Source: Nodosilinea sp. FACHB-131 (GTDB lineage Bacteria > Cyanobacteriota > Cyanobacteriia > Phormidesmidales > Phormidesmidaceae). Taken from it: a stretch of 61,012 nucleotides of DNA. The first letter of the stretch is position 1; every line of letters begins with the position of its first letter. The notes under the pieces are model-generated. The model made no database searches and was not told the DNA's origin. It saw only the letters and a list, made by a program, of their open reading frames with translations. Shown here in pieces: positions 52,726 to 61,012 of the stretch. The stretch is taken from positions 1 through 61,012 of the forward strand of contig NZ_JACJOF010000041.1 in NCBI RefSeq assembly GCF_014695395.1, given 5' to 3'. Both the position numbers and the translations under genes were made by a program.

Positions 52726-53706
52726 CTACAATCTACTTGAGACATCCCAACAGAAAAGACCATCGGAACCAATGGAGCTAGTGATAGGCACCTTCTTACG
52801 GGTTCGATGCCCTGTCGACGGCACATTTCCTAACTGGTAGGGAATACCATCTTCCCAGAAAACAGTATTATCCATAAACTCAACTAGCGGGTTGTGCGCT
52901 TTAAAGTAAAGCTTCCAGAGTTTGCCAATCTTCTTATGTCGATGAAGTTTACGCAGCGCTAAAAGTGCATATCCTTTCCACTGCATTCCCAACAAGATAC
53001 GCTCATACTCAACCTCTTTGGGCTCGCCATCATATCTTCCTCTTAAAAAACCAAGCCATTGACGATAGTGATTTCTTGTAGTTTTCTTAGACTCTTTACC
53101 AGAATCGATACATAATAAGTTATTCTTAATTTCGATCTCAAAGCTATTAACCAGAGTTTCCAAAAAGAGGTCATCAACAGAATCGAACGGATAGATTATT
53201 TTACTTTCTTCAGCCCACTCTTTGATGTAATTTTCACCAGCCTTTAGCAAAAAGTACCAACTTTTATCAGCAATTACATCCAACCTCATATTTCGAAAAG
53301 ATGCGTCAGGCAAGAGTTTCTCCTGAATCACTCCTCCCTCAGCCATAGGATCAGGCACGGGCAGAGGGTAAATCTGATAGGCTAAAGCCAGTGCCTTTGC
53401 ATTCCAATACAGTTGCAAGCAACGCATCCAATGTTTAGCATCTTGAGTTTCAAGTGATAGTGACTGCCTATGTGGAATCTCTTGAAGTGCAGCAGCTAAT
53501 CTCATACAAGGATCGGTATTAGGGTGTTCTGGCGGCAAGATCAAAAGTACAGCAGGAGTATGATCCCGCTGAATGCCTAGATCCCTATCGACTTCTGCAA
53601 TATGGCTTGTCTGTATTTGTTTATATTCCTGGAAAGGAATGGTTCTTTTTTGCCCTTTAGCATCAATATATTTAATCAAATCACCTTTGGTCGGAACATA
53701 TTCCAT
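52726..53706 (-). CDS. Hypothetical protein (326 aa) of the recombinase element
   Basis: Start chosen at ATG 53706 with GAGGATAAG upstream; the frame extends to 53754. Soluble and mostly helical. Recognisable segments are VPTKGDLIKYIDAKGQKRTI, QKLLPDASFRNMRLDVI-like and YRQWLGFLRGRYDGEPKEVE, but I cannot assign a family. It ends SDGLFCWDVSSRL. A clean terminator follows, and the RHH gene is transcribed next in the same direction. Confidence 0.7.
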   Translation of the reverse strand: MEYVPTKGDLIKYIDAKGQKRTIPFQEYKQIQTSHIAEVDRDLGIQRDHTPAVLLILPPEHPNTDPCMRLAAALQEIPHRQSLSLETQDAKHWMRCLQLYWNAKALALAYQIYPLPVPDPMAEGGVIQEKLLPDASFRNMRLDVIADKSWYFLLKAGENYIKEWAEESKIIYPFDSVDDLFLETLVNSFEIEIKNNLLCIDSGKESKKTTRNHYRQWLGFLRGRYDGEPKEVEYERILLGMQWKGYALLALRKLHRHKKIGKLWKLYFKAHNPLVEFMDNTVFWEDGIPYQLGNVPSTGHRTRKKVPITSSIGSDGLFCWDVSSRL

Positions 53707-54040
53707 GAACTTATCCTCAGAAAAGTTAGAACTGGTTTTAAGGATAAAAATCATATCTCGCGAGTATTCTATCTCTGATTAGAGCCGACAGCTATCAACG
53801 CAATTATGCCTATATGCCGATAAGGGCGATCACTAGGTGCGGTAGGTAATCGTGAAGTTGCAGTCGGGTAAGGCAAGGAAAGACGATTAGCCTAATAATC
53901 AGGGCACATTCGGCGGCTTACCATTCCCAACAACGGCGGCTTATTCCCAATAAGCCCTTTTGGTTTTGCGTCAAACCGCCAAAACCCTTGCTATGCGGAT
54001 AAACTATACTTGCTGAAATTCCAAAAAGAGCAAGTCTTGT

Positions 54041-54259
54041 ATGGTTGACCTAGAACGGATCCAGTTGAGTCTAGGGTCTCCCCAGTTTACGTTGGGTCAG
54101 CCGGTGGCCACCAACGAGGGCAATGGCGTGGTGATCGGGGTGAAGTATCGCGCATTGAACTCGCTGCAATACCTGGTGCAAGTCATTGAGGAAGAAGACG
54201 AGGAGATCGGTGAGGCGTTCGCCCTTTGGTATGACGAGTCTGCGCTGGAGGAGATGTAG
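54041..54259 (+). CDS. Small protein upstream of recombinase (72 aa)
   Basis: MVDLERIQLSLGSPQFTLGQ, then PVATNEGNGVVIGVKY (a small beta-barrel-like motif) and an acidic stretch (IEEEDEEIGEAFALWYDESA). Its TAG is immediately followed by the ATG of the recombinase, so the two are coupled. It may act as an accessory or directionality factor (inference). Confidence 0.75.
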   Translation: MVDLERIQLSLGSPQFTLGQPVATNEGNGVVIGVKYRALNSLQYLVQVIEEEDEEIGEAFALWYDESALEEM

Positions 54260-54799
54260 ATGCCTAAGCGCGATCGTCACGACCAGGCCGAAATTTGGAC
54301 GGCGGATCAGTTCGAGCGGGTGATGGGGGAACTCAGCCCGAAGATGCGATCGCTGTTTTCGATCTGCTACTACACGGGCTGCCGGGTAAGTGAGGCGCGG
54401 CAACTGCGAGCGGAGGATATGGTGGGGGAGACGCTAGTGCTGCGCAAGGCGACGACAAAAACGAAACGGACACGAGCGGTGCCGATTCATCCCAAACTGA
54501 GGGTGGTGCTATCAGCAGCAGATTTACCCAACTGTGGCTATCTGTTTCCGGGGCGGGGCGGCCGGGGGCCGATTACGCGACAGGCTTGTGATGCGGCGCT
54601 GCGAAAGGCGTGCGACCGCCTAGGCCTGAGGGGATACAGCACCCATAGCAACCGGCGAACATGGGCAACTCGGCTCGATAAAGCGGGGGTGAGGCTAAAG
54701 GCGATCCAAGACTTGGGCGGGTGGTCGTCGATGGCGGCGCTGCAGCGGTACCTCGATGTGTCGGAGGAGGAGAAGGTGGATGCGATCGCGCAGTTGTAG
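54260..54799 (+). CDS. Short tyrosine recombinase (catalytic domain only)
   Basis: 179 residues. Arg42 in TGCRVSEA, Lys in the KTKRTRAVPIH turn, His129 and Arg132 in HSNRR, Trp155 in GGWSS (Trp is allowed at this position, as in Cre) and Tyr164 in LQRYLDV. No N-terminal core-binding domain. It is a diverged paralogue of the one at 17343-17891 (both carry YLFPGR-G-GR and SLQRYL/ALQRYL). Preceded by a coupled 72-residue gene. Confidence 0.9.
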   Translation: MPKRDRHDQAEIWTADQFERVMGELSPKMRSLFSICYYTGCRVSEARQLRAEDMVGETLVLRKATTKTKRTRAVPIHPKLRVVLSAADLPNCGYLFPGRGGRGPITRQACDAALRKACDRLGLRGYSTHSNRRTWATRLDKAGVRLKAIQDLGGWSSMAALQRYLDVSEEEKVDAIAQL

Positions 54800-54824
54800 A
54801 GTAATTCAGGAGATAGATTTTTTC

Positions 54825-55463
54825 TTACTCTTGGTCTCCTCGGAGTTCTTGCATAGCTTTCTCGTAATGAAGCGTGAATTCTGAATCCATCACTTCCACT
54901 AAGAATTCGCACAGAGTCTGACATATTTCAGCAACAATTTTAGGATCTACTTCATTTGCATTTGGCGTAAGCCATCCATGAGCAAATATGTGGCGAATTG
55001 CCGAGGCCAAATAGGCTATGTTGCATGGATCACTTTGAAAATATTTATCCAACTCTTTTTGGTGCGTTGGATTAACTCTTTCATGAATGAAATTATAAAA
55101 CTTATTGCCTACGTCCAATGTTTTGATTTGGAGCAACGAGTTATCTGCTCCATAAGTCTTTAACGAATTCTCTATGCTAGATACTTTTGTGTCTTTCAGA
55201 TCTAGTAATGTTTCAAAAGCTGACCAAGCGAGAAATACATGACATAAAGAGCTGTAGCCTATTTCTGTATTAGATGAATATCCTTCTAGTTCTAGCTTTT
55301 TGAAGCAATTGGCAACTCTAAAGCGCGCAGCAAAACGATTGATATTTCCTGGATCTGAGCCCAATCCTAAAAGGTCACAAAAGTTTGCGCTACTCGCCTT
55401 CATCTGAGCTTGATAGTCAATCCATTTTGATGGAAAGCCTTTCTCATCGTTGCTTATAATCAT
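54825..55463 (-). CDS. Hypothetical protein (212 aa)
   Basis: A soluble, helical protein; segments include CHVFLAWSAFETLLDLKDTK, FYNFIHERVNPTHQKELDKY and AYLASAIRHIFAHGWLTPNA. The RH-x-FAHG pattern recalls HEPN-like or DUF-type proteins that act on RNA, but this is a weak guess. The ATG (55463) overlaps the stop of the NERD remnant, so it was probably the second gene of an operon with it. Confidence 0.65.
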   Translation of the reverse strand: MIISNDEKGFPSKWIDYQAQMKASSANFCDLLGLGSDPGNINRFAARFRVANCFKKLELEGYSSNTEIGYSSLCHVFLAWSAFETLLDLKDTKVSSIENSLKTYGADNSLLQIKTLDVGNKFYNFIHERVNPTHQKELDKYFQSDPCNIAYLASAIRHIFAHGWLTPNANEVDPKIVAEICQTLCEFLVEVMDSEFTLHYEKAMQELRGDQE

Positions 55464-55798
55464 TAGTCTTCACTTTTATCCAATAGAGCTTGATATTTCC
55501 CAGCAGCAGCATCTGTACCCTTGATAATTTGATACGTTATCCCGCTCGCGATCGCAAACTCATCAGGGTTCACAGACTTTATGGTGTCTAGCTTTCAGTC
55601 TTTGACCTCCAGCACAAAGAGACCCCGTGACGGGTGCAGGAGGATGAAATCAGGATGCAGGGCTTTGGGGCCTACGGGTACGTTATACCAGAGCAGGTAG
55701 TCATCATCGAGCTTGGCTTCGATCCGCTGGGCCAGGCGGTGCTCTCCCCCGGTCATGCGAGAGGCGCAGCTGCTGTAGGAGGGGATGAGAGTAGCTAT
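55463..55798 (-). pseudogene. NERD-domain (nuclease-related) gene fragment with in-frame stop
   Basis: The frame reads IPSYSSCASRMTGGEHRLAQ, RIEAKLDDDYLLWYNVPVG, HPDFILLHPSRGLFVLEVKD, and then TGA at 55595-55597 where the family has Trp (EVKDWK). It resumes with KLDTIKSVNPDEF and ends TAA at 55463. This matches the NERD domain that precedes UvrD-like helicases in cyanobacteria. The helicase part is missing and the start codon is ATA, so the gene is dead unless the stop is a sequence error. Confidence 0.6.
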
Positions 55799-55990
55799 GG
55801 GCTAAAACCCTTTGATTGCCCTCAGTATGCCCTTGGCAGACGATTCCGATGGTGACGGTGCATTGAACTCACAGAATCTTGAGTCAATTGGTGGCGATCG
55901 CACCCTAGCCCGCCCCTCAGTAGCTGTGCTAGTTTGGCGGAATGGGGGGGCTATGTGAGTTCCAGATAGGCCCCCCACCAAAAGAGCGTT

Positions 55991-56025
55991 TCCCACATAG
56001 CAGTGGGTTAATCTGCTATGTGGGA
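55991..56025. terminator. Perfect hairpin in intergenic DNA
   Basis: TCCCACATAGCAG and CTGCTATGTGGGA form a 13-bp stem. No T run; function unclear. Confidence 0.4.
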
Positions 56026-56149
56026 GGGGGGCTCTCAATATTCACTGGCGATCGCCCCCACTAGCAAGGGCACCATGGACTCACAGCCGACGCAACAGAA
56101 GCTCAGCCAGGAAGAGATCACATGGGATTTTTTGCCATAGGCTGTAAGC

Positions 56150-56410
56150 AAATGTGCTCTGTGCCAGTAGCACTGAAAAATGGACTTGATTTGGCCTGTG
56201 CTGTTCTGTGCCAGTTGTCCCAAAGCCTGATTTTGCCGTTCTATCTACAAGTCACAGCCAAATCTCTCAATTGACTTGGATGCCTTGTATAGAGAGGGCT
56301 TCCGCAGCAGATCTAACCATGGAGTAGTTGCGGCGCGGGGCAACTAACCTGGCCACCATACGGGCTGATGGAGTTCCTCCCAATTGAGGGTTGCGGGGCC
56401 GTTGAGTCAT
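56150..56410 (+). repeat. Dispersed repeat ISR, copy E2, before the SDR cassette
   Basis: TGTGCTCTGTGCCAGTAGCA, GGCCTGTGCTGTTCTGTGCC, GTTGTCCCAAAGCCTGATTT match copy E1 (inverted at 48890-49115), followed by TTGCGGCGCGGGGCAACTAA and GAGTTCCTCCCA as in copies A and B. It ends near GTTGAGT (56402-56408), another GTTRRRY match, shortly before the SDR gene. Confidence 0.7.
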
Positions 56411-56558
56411 GGGTACATCGTCGACAGCATTCTCGAAGACACAGCTGCCAGCAACTGCTATTGCCTCAAATCTGCCAACGGTGTACAGGTTAGTCGTATC
56501 GTTTCCTTGTTCTTTCAGTACGCTAAAATTTGATTGCATCAATCTCGTTCTAAAGTTT

Positions 56559-57329
56559 ATGCCAACCTTTAAAGATGAAGTTGCACTTGTAACAGGCGCA
56601 AGCATGGGGATTGGTCGTGCTACAGCGCTTGAGTTTGTTGCTCGTGGTGCGCGTGTTGTCATTGCTGCTCGTGGAGTTGAACAAGGAAAGGCATTACAAG
56701 CCGAGATTATTCAAGCAGGTGGAGACGCGCTGTACGTGCAAGCCGATATGGCAAAAGCGACAGACATCGAAGCTCTAATTTCAGAAACAGTCAATTATTA
56801 TGGTCGATTAGATCACGCTGTCAATAATGCGGCTGCGGAGGTCGTTCTTGCTCCTATATCTGAATTATCTGAATCAGACGTAGATGATACGCTCAACGTC
56901 AACCTCAAAGGGGTGTGGCTGTGCATGAAATTACAGATTAAGCAGATGTTGCAGCAGGGAGGGGGAACGATCGTGAATGTTTCCTCCATCAATGGGTTAA
57001 GTGGCACTCCAAGGGGGGCACTTTACAGTGCCAGTAAACATGGTGTGATAGGTCTAACCCGTTCTGCGGCATTGGAATACATCGGCAAGGGTATCCGAAT
57101 CAATTCTGTTTGTCCTGGTCTAGTCCTTACTCCTCGTCGAGAACGGCGTTGGGCAAACCTATCACTCCAGGAACAGCAAGAAGCAAGGAACGAGCTTGCT
57201 GCGTCGATTCCAATTGGTCGATGTGCAGAGCCAGGGGAAATTGCAGCCGCAATTGTTTGGCTTTCTTCAACTGAAGCATCCTACGTTGTAGGTCAGGAAC
57301 TTATTGTTGATGGTGGACTGTCTGCCTAG
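56559..57329 (+). CDS. Short-chain dehydrogenase/reductase (cassette gene)
   Basis: Start at ATG 56559 (MPTFKDEVALVTGASMGIGR); the frame is open to 56409 but runs into the repeat. 256 residues. Glycine motif TGASMGIG for NAD(P), NNAA, catalytic Ser in INVSSINGL-like (VNVSSINGLSG), Tyr156 and Lys160 in YSASKHG, and VDGG near the end. A classical SDR oxidoreductase; the substrate is unknown. An attC-like site follows directly, so this is a single cassette behind a repeat copy. Confidence 0.9.
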   Translation: MPTFKDEVALVTGASMGIGRATALEFVARGARVVIAARGVEQGKALQAEIIQAGGDALYVQADMAKATDIEALISETVNYYGRLDHAVNNAAAEVVLAPISELSESDVDDTLNVNLKGVWLCMKLQIKQMLQQGGGTIVNVSSINGLSGTPRGALYSASKHGVIGLTRSAALEYIGKGIRINSVCPGLVLTPRRERRWANLSLQEQQEARNELAASIPIGRCAEPGEIAAAIVWLSSTEASYVVGQELIVDGGLSA

Positions 57330-57345
57330 TCGTTGCTGTAAACCG

Positions 57346-57438
57346 GTCGAACAAATCGTTGGAGCGGCGAACAGAGTCTTTGTTCTTCGTTTCGGTCTTG
57401 TTTGTCGCCGCTCAACTGTGGGGACTGGTCTGTTAGGC
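57346..57438 (+). other. attC-like recombination site
   Basis: GTCGAAC to GTTAGGC (GTTRRRY exact), 93 bp. Inner arms GTTGGAGCGGCGA and TCGCCGCTCAAC pair almost perfectly, the outer cores pair with mismatches, and the centre is AGAGTCTTTGTTCTTCG. It starts 17 bp after the SDR stop. Confidence 0.75.
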
Positions 57439-57479
57439 GATGATGGGTAAAATGGTTGCAGTGCAACTACTCCAGAGCC

Positions 57480-57720
57480 ATGGATTGTCCTCATTGCCAG
57501 AGTCCCCAGGTCGTGAAAAATGGGCAGGAGTCGCTCTCGGCCGGTGTGCTGCTTAGCGATATCGCTGCAACGACTGCGGCAAGCGATTTAATGAGCGGAC
57601 GGGCACCCCAATAGCGCGCCTCCGAGCACCTAGTTTAGTAGTGGCCACAGCATTGCATAGCCGCACCAAAGGGATGGGTGTTCGTGCGGCGGGCAGCGGC
57701 AAGAATCTGAGCTTAAGTAG
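57480..57720 (+). pseudogene. IS1-type (InsA-like) transposase remnant
   Basis: The frame starts MDCPHCQSPQVVKNGQ, a zinc-finger N-terminus. After a frameshift it continues RYRCNDCGKRFNERTGTPIA and RLRAPSLVVATALHSRTKGM, the second zinc finger and helix of IS1-family InsA proteins common in cyanobacteria. The rest of the element is gone. It lies about 40 bp behind the SDR cassette. Confidence 0.65.
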
Positions 57721-57803
57721 ACATTGTAAAAATACCGTTGGGTATTCGCAGTATGTACCAGTCGGTATCTGGCTAGGCCATCAAAGGGGTTGCCCAAGCC
57801 CGT

Positions 57804-59414
57804 TCAGATACTCTCCAGCAGCTCTTGGCTATAGGCCTCGACGGCCCAAGGCAGAGAGTTCATGGGCTGAAAGATTTGATGCTTGAGCTGAAAGGCTCGG
57901 TCGATCTCGATTTGGCTCAAAAAATCCAGGTCGTGGGAAATCACCCACAGCGCCCCCTGGTAGTCCTTGATGGCCCCAATCATCGTCTCAACCGTTTCAA
58001 TATCTAGATTGTTGGTGGGCTCATCTAAAATCAGCAAGTCAATGGCTGCAATGCTGATCATGGCCAGAGCTAGTCGGGCCAGTTCTCCCCCGCTCAGGGC
58101 CGAGGCAGGTTTGTCCACCACCGGGTTAAAAAACAGGAAATGCCCCAGTTGCTGGCGCAGGTGTTGGTAAGACAGCGCCGGGTTGGTGGCTTGCATGTTG
58201 TCCAGCACGCTGTGGCGGCGATCAATCAACCCATAGGTCTGATCGAGGTACACCACCTTGAGGGGATTGGCGAGGCGCAGGCCGGCCGCTTCGAGCCGGA
58301 TTGCCTCGGTTTCAGCCGTGGCAAAGATGGCTTTGACTAAGCTGGACTTGCCAGAGCCGTTCCCCCCGGCGAGCGCCACCCGATCGCCAGCAACCATTTG
58401 CAGCTGAATATCTTGAACCAGCACTCTTCCCCCTACCCTGAGGTGGCCATCACGAATTTCTAGTAACGTGCGGCGCTTTTGACTGGTTTCCGCTAGGTGA
58501 ATGGTGGTGGCCTTGGTGGTTCTCACCTTGGTCTGGGCCACCTGTTGGGCCGCTTGCTCAACGGCAGCTTGATTGCGCTTGGCTCCTTGGCTTGCGGTGC
58601 CCGAGGCCCGATTGGCAAAATAGTGTTTGGCCATCTTGCCCATACTGCCGCCCGCCGCTTTTTGCTCACCACTGCGCTGAGATTGTGCTGCCCGTTTTTG
58701 CTCAGCTTGGGCCATCGCCTGGGCGCGTTTTAGGCCTTTTCTGGCCACCTTGTGGGAGCGTTCTGCCGCCCGTTGGTAGGCTTGCTTTTGCTCGCGGTAG
58801 TGGGTGTAGTTGCCGCCGTATTCGTTCAGCCCCTGGGGCGTGAGCTCCCAGGTAATGGAGGCCACCTGATCGAGAAAGTGGGGCTTGTGGGAGACTAGCA
58901 CCAGCGCCCCCTGAAACTGCTCCAGGCAGGCGCGGAGGTGATCTAATGCGAGTAGATCCAGATGATTGGTAGGTTCATCCAGCAGCAGTATGTCTGGGGC
59001 TGGCGCGAGGGCGATCGCCAGCAGCAGTTTCGTCAATTCGCCACCGCTCAAGCTAGCTGTGGGCAACGATAAATCTAAATCGACCTCGAACTGAGTCCTT
59101 AAAAACTCGTCGATGCACCACCAGTCTTCTGAGCCAGCACTGAGGGTTTCCAGAATGGTCTCCGTCGGCTCAGTCGGCCCCAGGGTGCTGGCCTGGGGTA
59201 CGTAGGCTAGCGATCCGTACCGCAAAACTTTTCCCAGCGTAGATTGTAAGTCCCCCGCCAGGATTTTTATTAGGGTAGATTTGCCGCTGCCGTTGCGCCC
59301 TACCAGGGCAACGCGATCGCCGACCTGAAGACTGAGGTTAATGGACTCAAACAGAAAGGATACCGGGTCAAACCCGTAGCTGATATTTTGCGCAGACAAG
59401 AGTATTTTGGCCAT
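57804..59414 (-). CDS. ABC-F family ATPase
   Basis: 536 residues with two ABC cassettes and no membrane segment. Cassette 1: Walker A GRNGSGKST, signature LSGGELTK, Walker B DILLLDEPTNHLDL. A charged linker follows (about 240-310, EQKRAAQSQRSGEQKA). Cassette 2: Walker A GGNGSGKSS, signature LSGGELARL, Walker B LLILDEPTNNLD. ABC-F proteins act on ribosomes, either as translation factors or as antibiotic-resistance ribosome protectors; the rather long linker leaves both open. It stands alone. Confidence 0.93.
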   Translation of the reverse strand: MAKILLSAQNISYGFDPVSFLFESINLSLQVGDRVALVGRNGSGKSTLIKILAGDLQSTLGKVLRYGSLAYVPQASTLGPTEPTETILETLSAGSEDWWCIDEFLRTQFEVDLDLSLPTASLSGGELTKLLLAIALAPAPDILLLDEPTNHLDLLALDHLRACLEQFQGALVLVSHKPHFLDQVASITWELTPQGLNEYGGNYTHYREQKQAYQRAAERSHKVARKGLKRAQAMAQAEQKRAAQSQRSGEQKAAGGSMGKMAKHYFANRASGTASQGAKRNQAAVEQAAQQVAQTKVRTTKATTIHLAETSQKRRTLLEIRDGHLRVGGRVLVQDIQLQMVAGDRVALAGGNGSGKSSLVKAIFATAETEAIRLEAAGLRLANPLKVVYLDQTYGLIDRRHSVLDNMQATNPALSYQHLRQQLGHFLFFNPVVDKPASALSGGELARLALAMISIAAIDLLILDEPTNNLDIETVETMIGAIKDYQGALWVISHDLDFLSQIEIDRAFQLKHQIFQPMNSLPWAVEAYSQELLESI

Positions 59415-59694
59415 GCTGACTTCTAAGGCTAATCACCGAAACGTGGGGAAGGGGTGAGGGGTTGTAGCTTAGAAAAAACTTCATGGCGTTAGACCTTCCG
59501 CTCAATTAGCCAGACCGTGGTGACATCAAAGAGTACGCTGGGGCTTTCATCACCAATCCAGGCACGTCCATGCAGCCAACGAACACATTGCCAGTAAATC
59601 GGCTGCTCATTGAAAGCAAGATAATTGTAATGCTGTTGAATTTAATTAGCATAATCCCAATGAGTGCCAGGGCGATCCAGATAGCACGGTAAAC

Positions 59695-59870
59695 AACCCA
59701 ATCACTGATGCCTAGCTGTGGAGCGATGTGGGCGACAACGGTGGGTGGCACCTCTAGGGGATCTACTAGAAACGTTCCTAGGAACCGAACGGTCCAAAGC
59801 TGTATCGCAAACCCCAAACGGTTGTGAGCGCCGCGTCGGCAATTAACCAGGCCCTGTCTCTACGTCCGGA
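59695..59870 (-). pseudogene. Tn3-family transposase N-terminal fragment (DUF4158)
   Basis: Read on the minus strand: RRGAHNRLGFAIQLWTVRFL, GTFLVDPLEVPPTVVAHIAP, QLGISD. This is the conserved RLGFA-QL-T-RFLGTFL block of the Tn3 transposase N-terminal domain. The sequence then loses similarity (open to 59506). No catalytic region or terminal repeats are present. Confidence 0.7.
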
Positions 59871-59899
59871 TGGAAACAGCGGGCCAGTTGAGCGGGCGT

Positions 59900-60500
59900 C
59901 GGCTCCTCAACATAGCAGCCATATCTTTGTTGTTGTGCCTTGCTCAAAAATGCCATTGACCTTTGCCCTCTCCTGATGTGCATCAGATAGGGTAGAGGCT
60001 ATTGGTAAGGCGTCCTCGCTATGGACTGAATGATGATTTTAGCTGATGCTAATTTTGGTCTCAAAAAGTTGCGCGCCCGGCAACTAATCAACGGCAGCAT
60101 CAGGGTTAGAGCCTTAGATTTTTCACTAGATAGTTTTATTGGCGGCACATTTTTAGGAAAGTAGTCTAACCTCAGTCCAATCAGCTGATTTCACCCATTT
60201 CTAATAACAAGCCTAGCTGATGAGTCAGGCTATTCGTCGTTAATGTCATAGCAGCCTCTATGCCTTGCTGACAGAGCTGTACAGCCTTAGCGTAAGTTTC
60301 TGTACGATTACTCACTCAGCCCTTCTACCTAAAAGTCGCAGCCAACCCTCTCGACTGACTTAGATGCCTTGCGTAGAGAGGGGTTCCGCAGCAGATGCAA
60401 CTGTGGAGTGGTTGCGGCGCGAGGCAACTAGCCTAGGCAATTCTGTGGCTTGACTGGGGCTACCTCCAGGCGCTGGAGCCTGGGGGACGAACACTTCCCA
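59900..60500 (+). repeat. Intergenic DNA with partial repeat ISR, copy E3
   Basis: 60325-60435 (GTCGCAGCCAACCCTCTCG, ATGCCTTGCGTAGAGAGGGG, GTGGTTGCGGCGCGAGGCAA) matches copy E2 at 56245-56345. The rest of 59900-60325 shows no gene I can support. Confidence 0.6.
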
Positions 60501-60625
60501 CTTTCGTTGCAGGCACTGTGGACCACCACCCAATTGCGTCTCCTGGTCTTAGCCTGATAGAGAGCCACATCGGCGGCTTTTACCACGTCAATGCCCTTGC
60601 CCCTCTGGTCAGGAAAGCTCGCTAC
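60428..60625 (-). pseudogene. C-terminal fragment of a diguanylate cyclase (GGDEF)
   Basis: On the minus strand: HLGVASFPDQRGKGIDVVKA, ADVALYQAKTRRRNWVVVH, then TAG. This is the last strand-helix unit of a GGDEF domain (GVASFP ... ADxALYQAK-xxRN). The active site and N-terminus are missing, and TGA lies just upstream. It ends in the repeat. Confidence 0.6.
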
Positions 60626-60802
60626 CCCCAGATGCGGGTGCTGTCACCTCGGGCTATGCCGAGAACGTCTTGACCCATTGGAAGGGGCTAAAGACAGAGA
60701 TATAACTGCTGCACAAACCTTACCAGCAGGCCGAGTTGGCCTACAAAATTCATCGAGCTCTCACCGGAGGCTAACCATGAGATATTTTCTCACCGTACCG
60801 CT

Positions 60803-61012
60803 ATGACGCCTCTCGTTTCCACTCCCTCCCCTCGTCTTACCAAAGGGTTCGTTCTCGCCGGGTTGGCGTTGGCGTTTGCTACCGATACCTTGACGCCCTT
60901 GGGATTTGCCCACGCTAACCTGTACCCGCTGATTGTAGCGGCGGCGGGCTTCTCTCGCAGCGATCGCTGGGTGGTGATGGCTGCCGTTGCCAGTCTGGGC
61001 CTGACGGTGGCG
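60803..61012 (+). CDS. N-terminus of a membrane (sensor-like) protein, partial
   Basis: ATG at 60803; the frame is open to the end of the window (70 residues). FVLAGLALAFATDTLTPLGF and LYPLIVAAAGFSRSDRWVVM are two membrane helices. The layout resembles the start of the kinase at 46840 (TPPPYVFGYLYIGAVLL), so it may be another sensor histidine kinase, but the catalytic part is outside the window. Confidence 0.6.
   Translation, partial: MTPLVSTPSPRLTKGFVLAGLALAFATDTLTPLGFAHANLYPLIVAAAGFSRSDRWVVMAAVASLGLTVA

Overview
The window looks like cyanobacterial chromosome, probably a filamentous Leptolyngbya/Nodosilinea-type organism. The grounds are the many HIP1 octamers (GCGATCGC), an SLH/OprB-type porin, a kdp operon with a short KdpD that has no kinase domain, an ethylene-receptor-like GGDEF/EAL protein and very large hybrid histidine kinases. 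No rRNA, tRNA or CRISPR array was found. The window is unusually rich in accessory DNA, dispersed repeats and gene remnants.

Layout. 1-9.5 kb: end of a hybrid kinase, small genes and repeats, a membrane-anchored GGDEF/EAL protein, and an XRE regulator overlapping a 1460-residue hybrid kinase. 9.5-12.5 kb: a dispersed repeat followed by two integron-type gene cassettes (ankyrin protein, GNAT), each ending in an attC-like site. 12.7-15.6 kb: ordinary chromosomal genes (AIM24, M48 protease, DUF456) and two MITE-like elements. 15.8-17.2 kb: a minus-strand cassette pair (two GNATs) behind another copy of the repeat. 17.3-32.4 kb: plasmid-like module with a short tyrosine recombinase, ParA and partner, DUF1016 nuclease, AEP-type primase, ribbon-helix-helix and coiled-coil operon, two membrane proteins and a HerA/FtsK-like ATPase, with a porin and many small genes. 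32.4-34 kb: a two-gene HNH/J-domain operon. 34.4-40.4 kb: a minus-strand cassette array (Mph-type macrolide phosphotransferase, methyltransferase, three GNATs, RibD-like reductase) with five to six attC-like sites. 40.5-48.6 kb: kdpABFCD, with a divergent histidine kinase/response regulator pair. 49.8-55.8 kb: a 701-residue atypical tyrosine recombinase, a ribbon-helix-helix gene, an unknown gene, a second short recombinase and remnants. 56.1-61 kb: one SDR cassette with attC, IS and Tn3 remnants, an ABC-F gene, a GGDEF remnant and the start of a membrane sensor.

The most striking signal is a set of integron-like gene cassettes (at least eight good attC-like sites in four clusters on both strands) with no integron integrase in the window. 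They lie next to a dispersed repeat family that carries palindromes in tandem about every 42 bp. In at least three copies the last palindrome ends in a GTTRRRY-like core exactly where a cassette starts. The repeats may act as scattered landing pads for cassettes; that step is inference.
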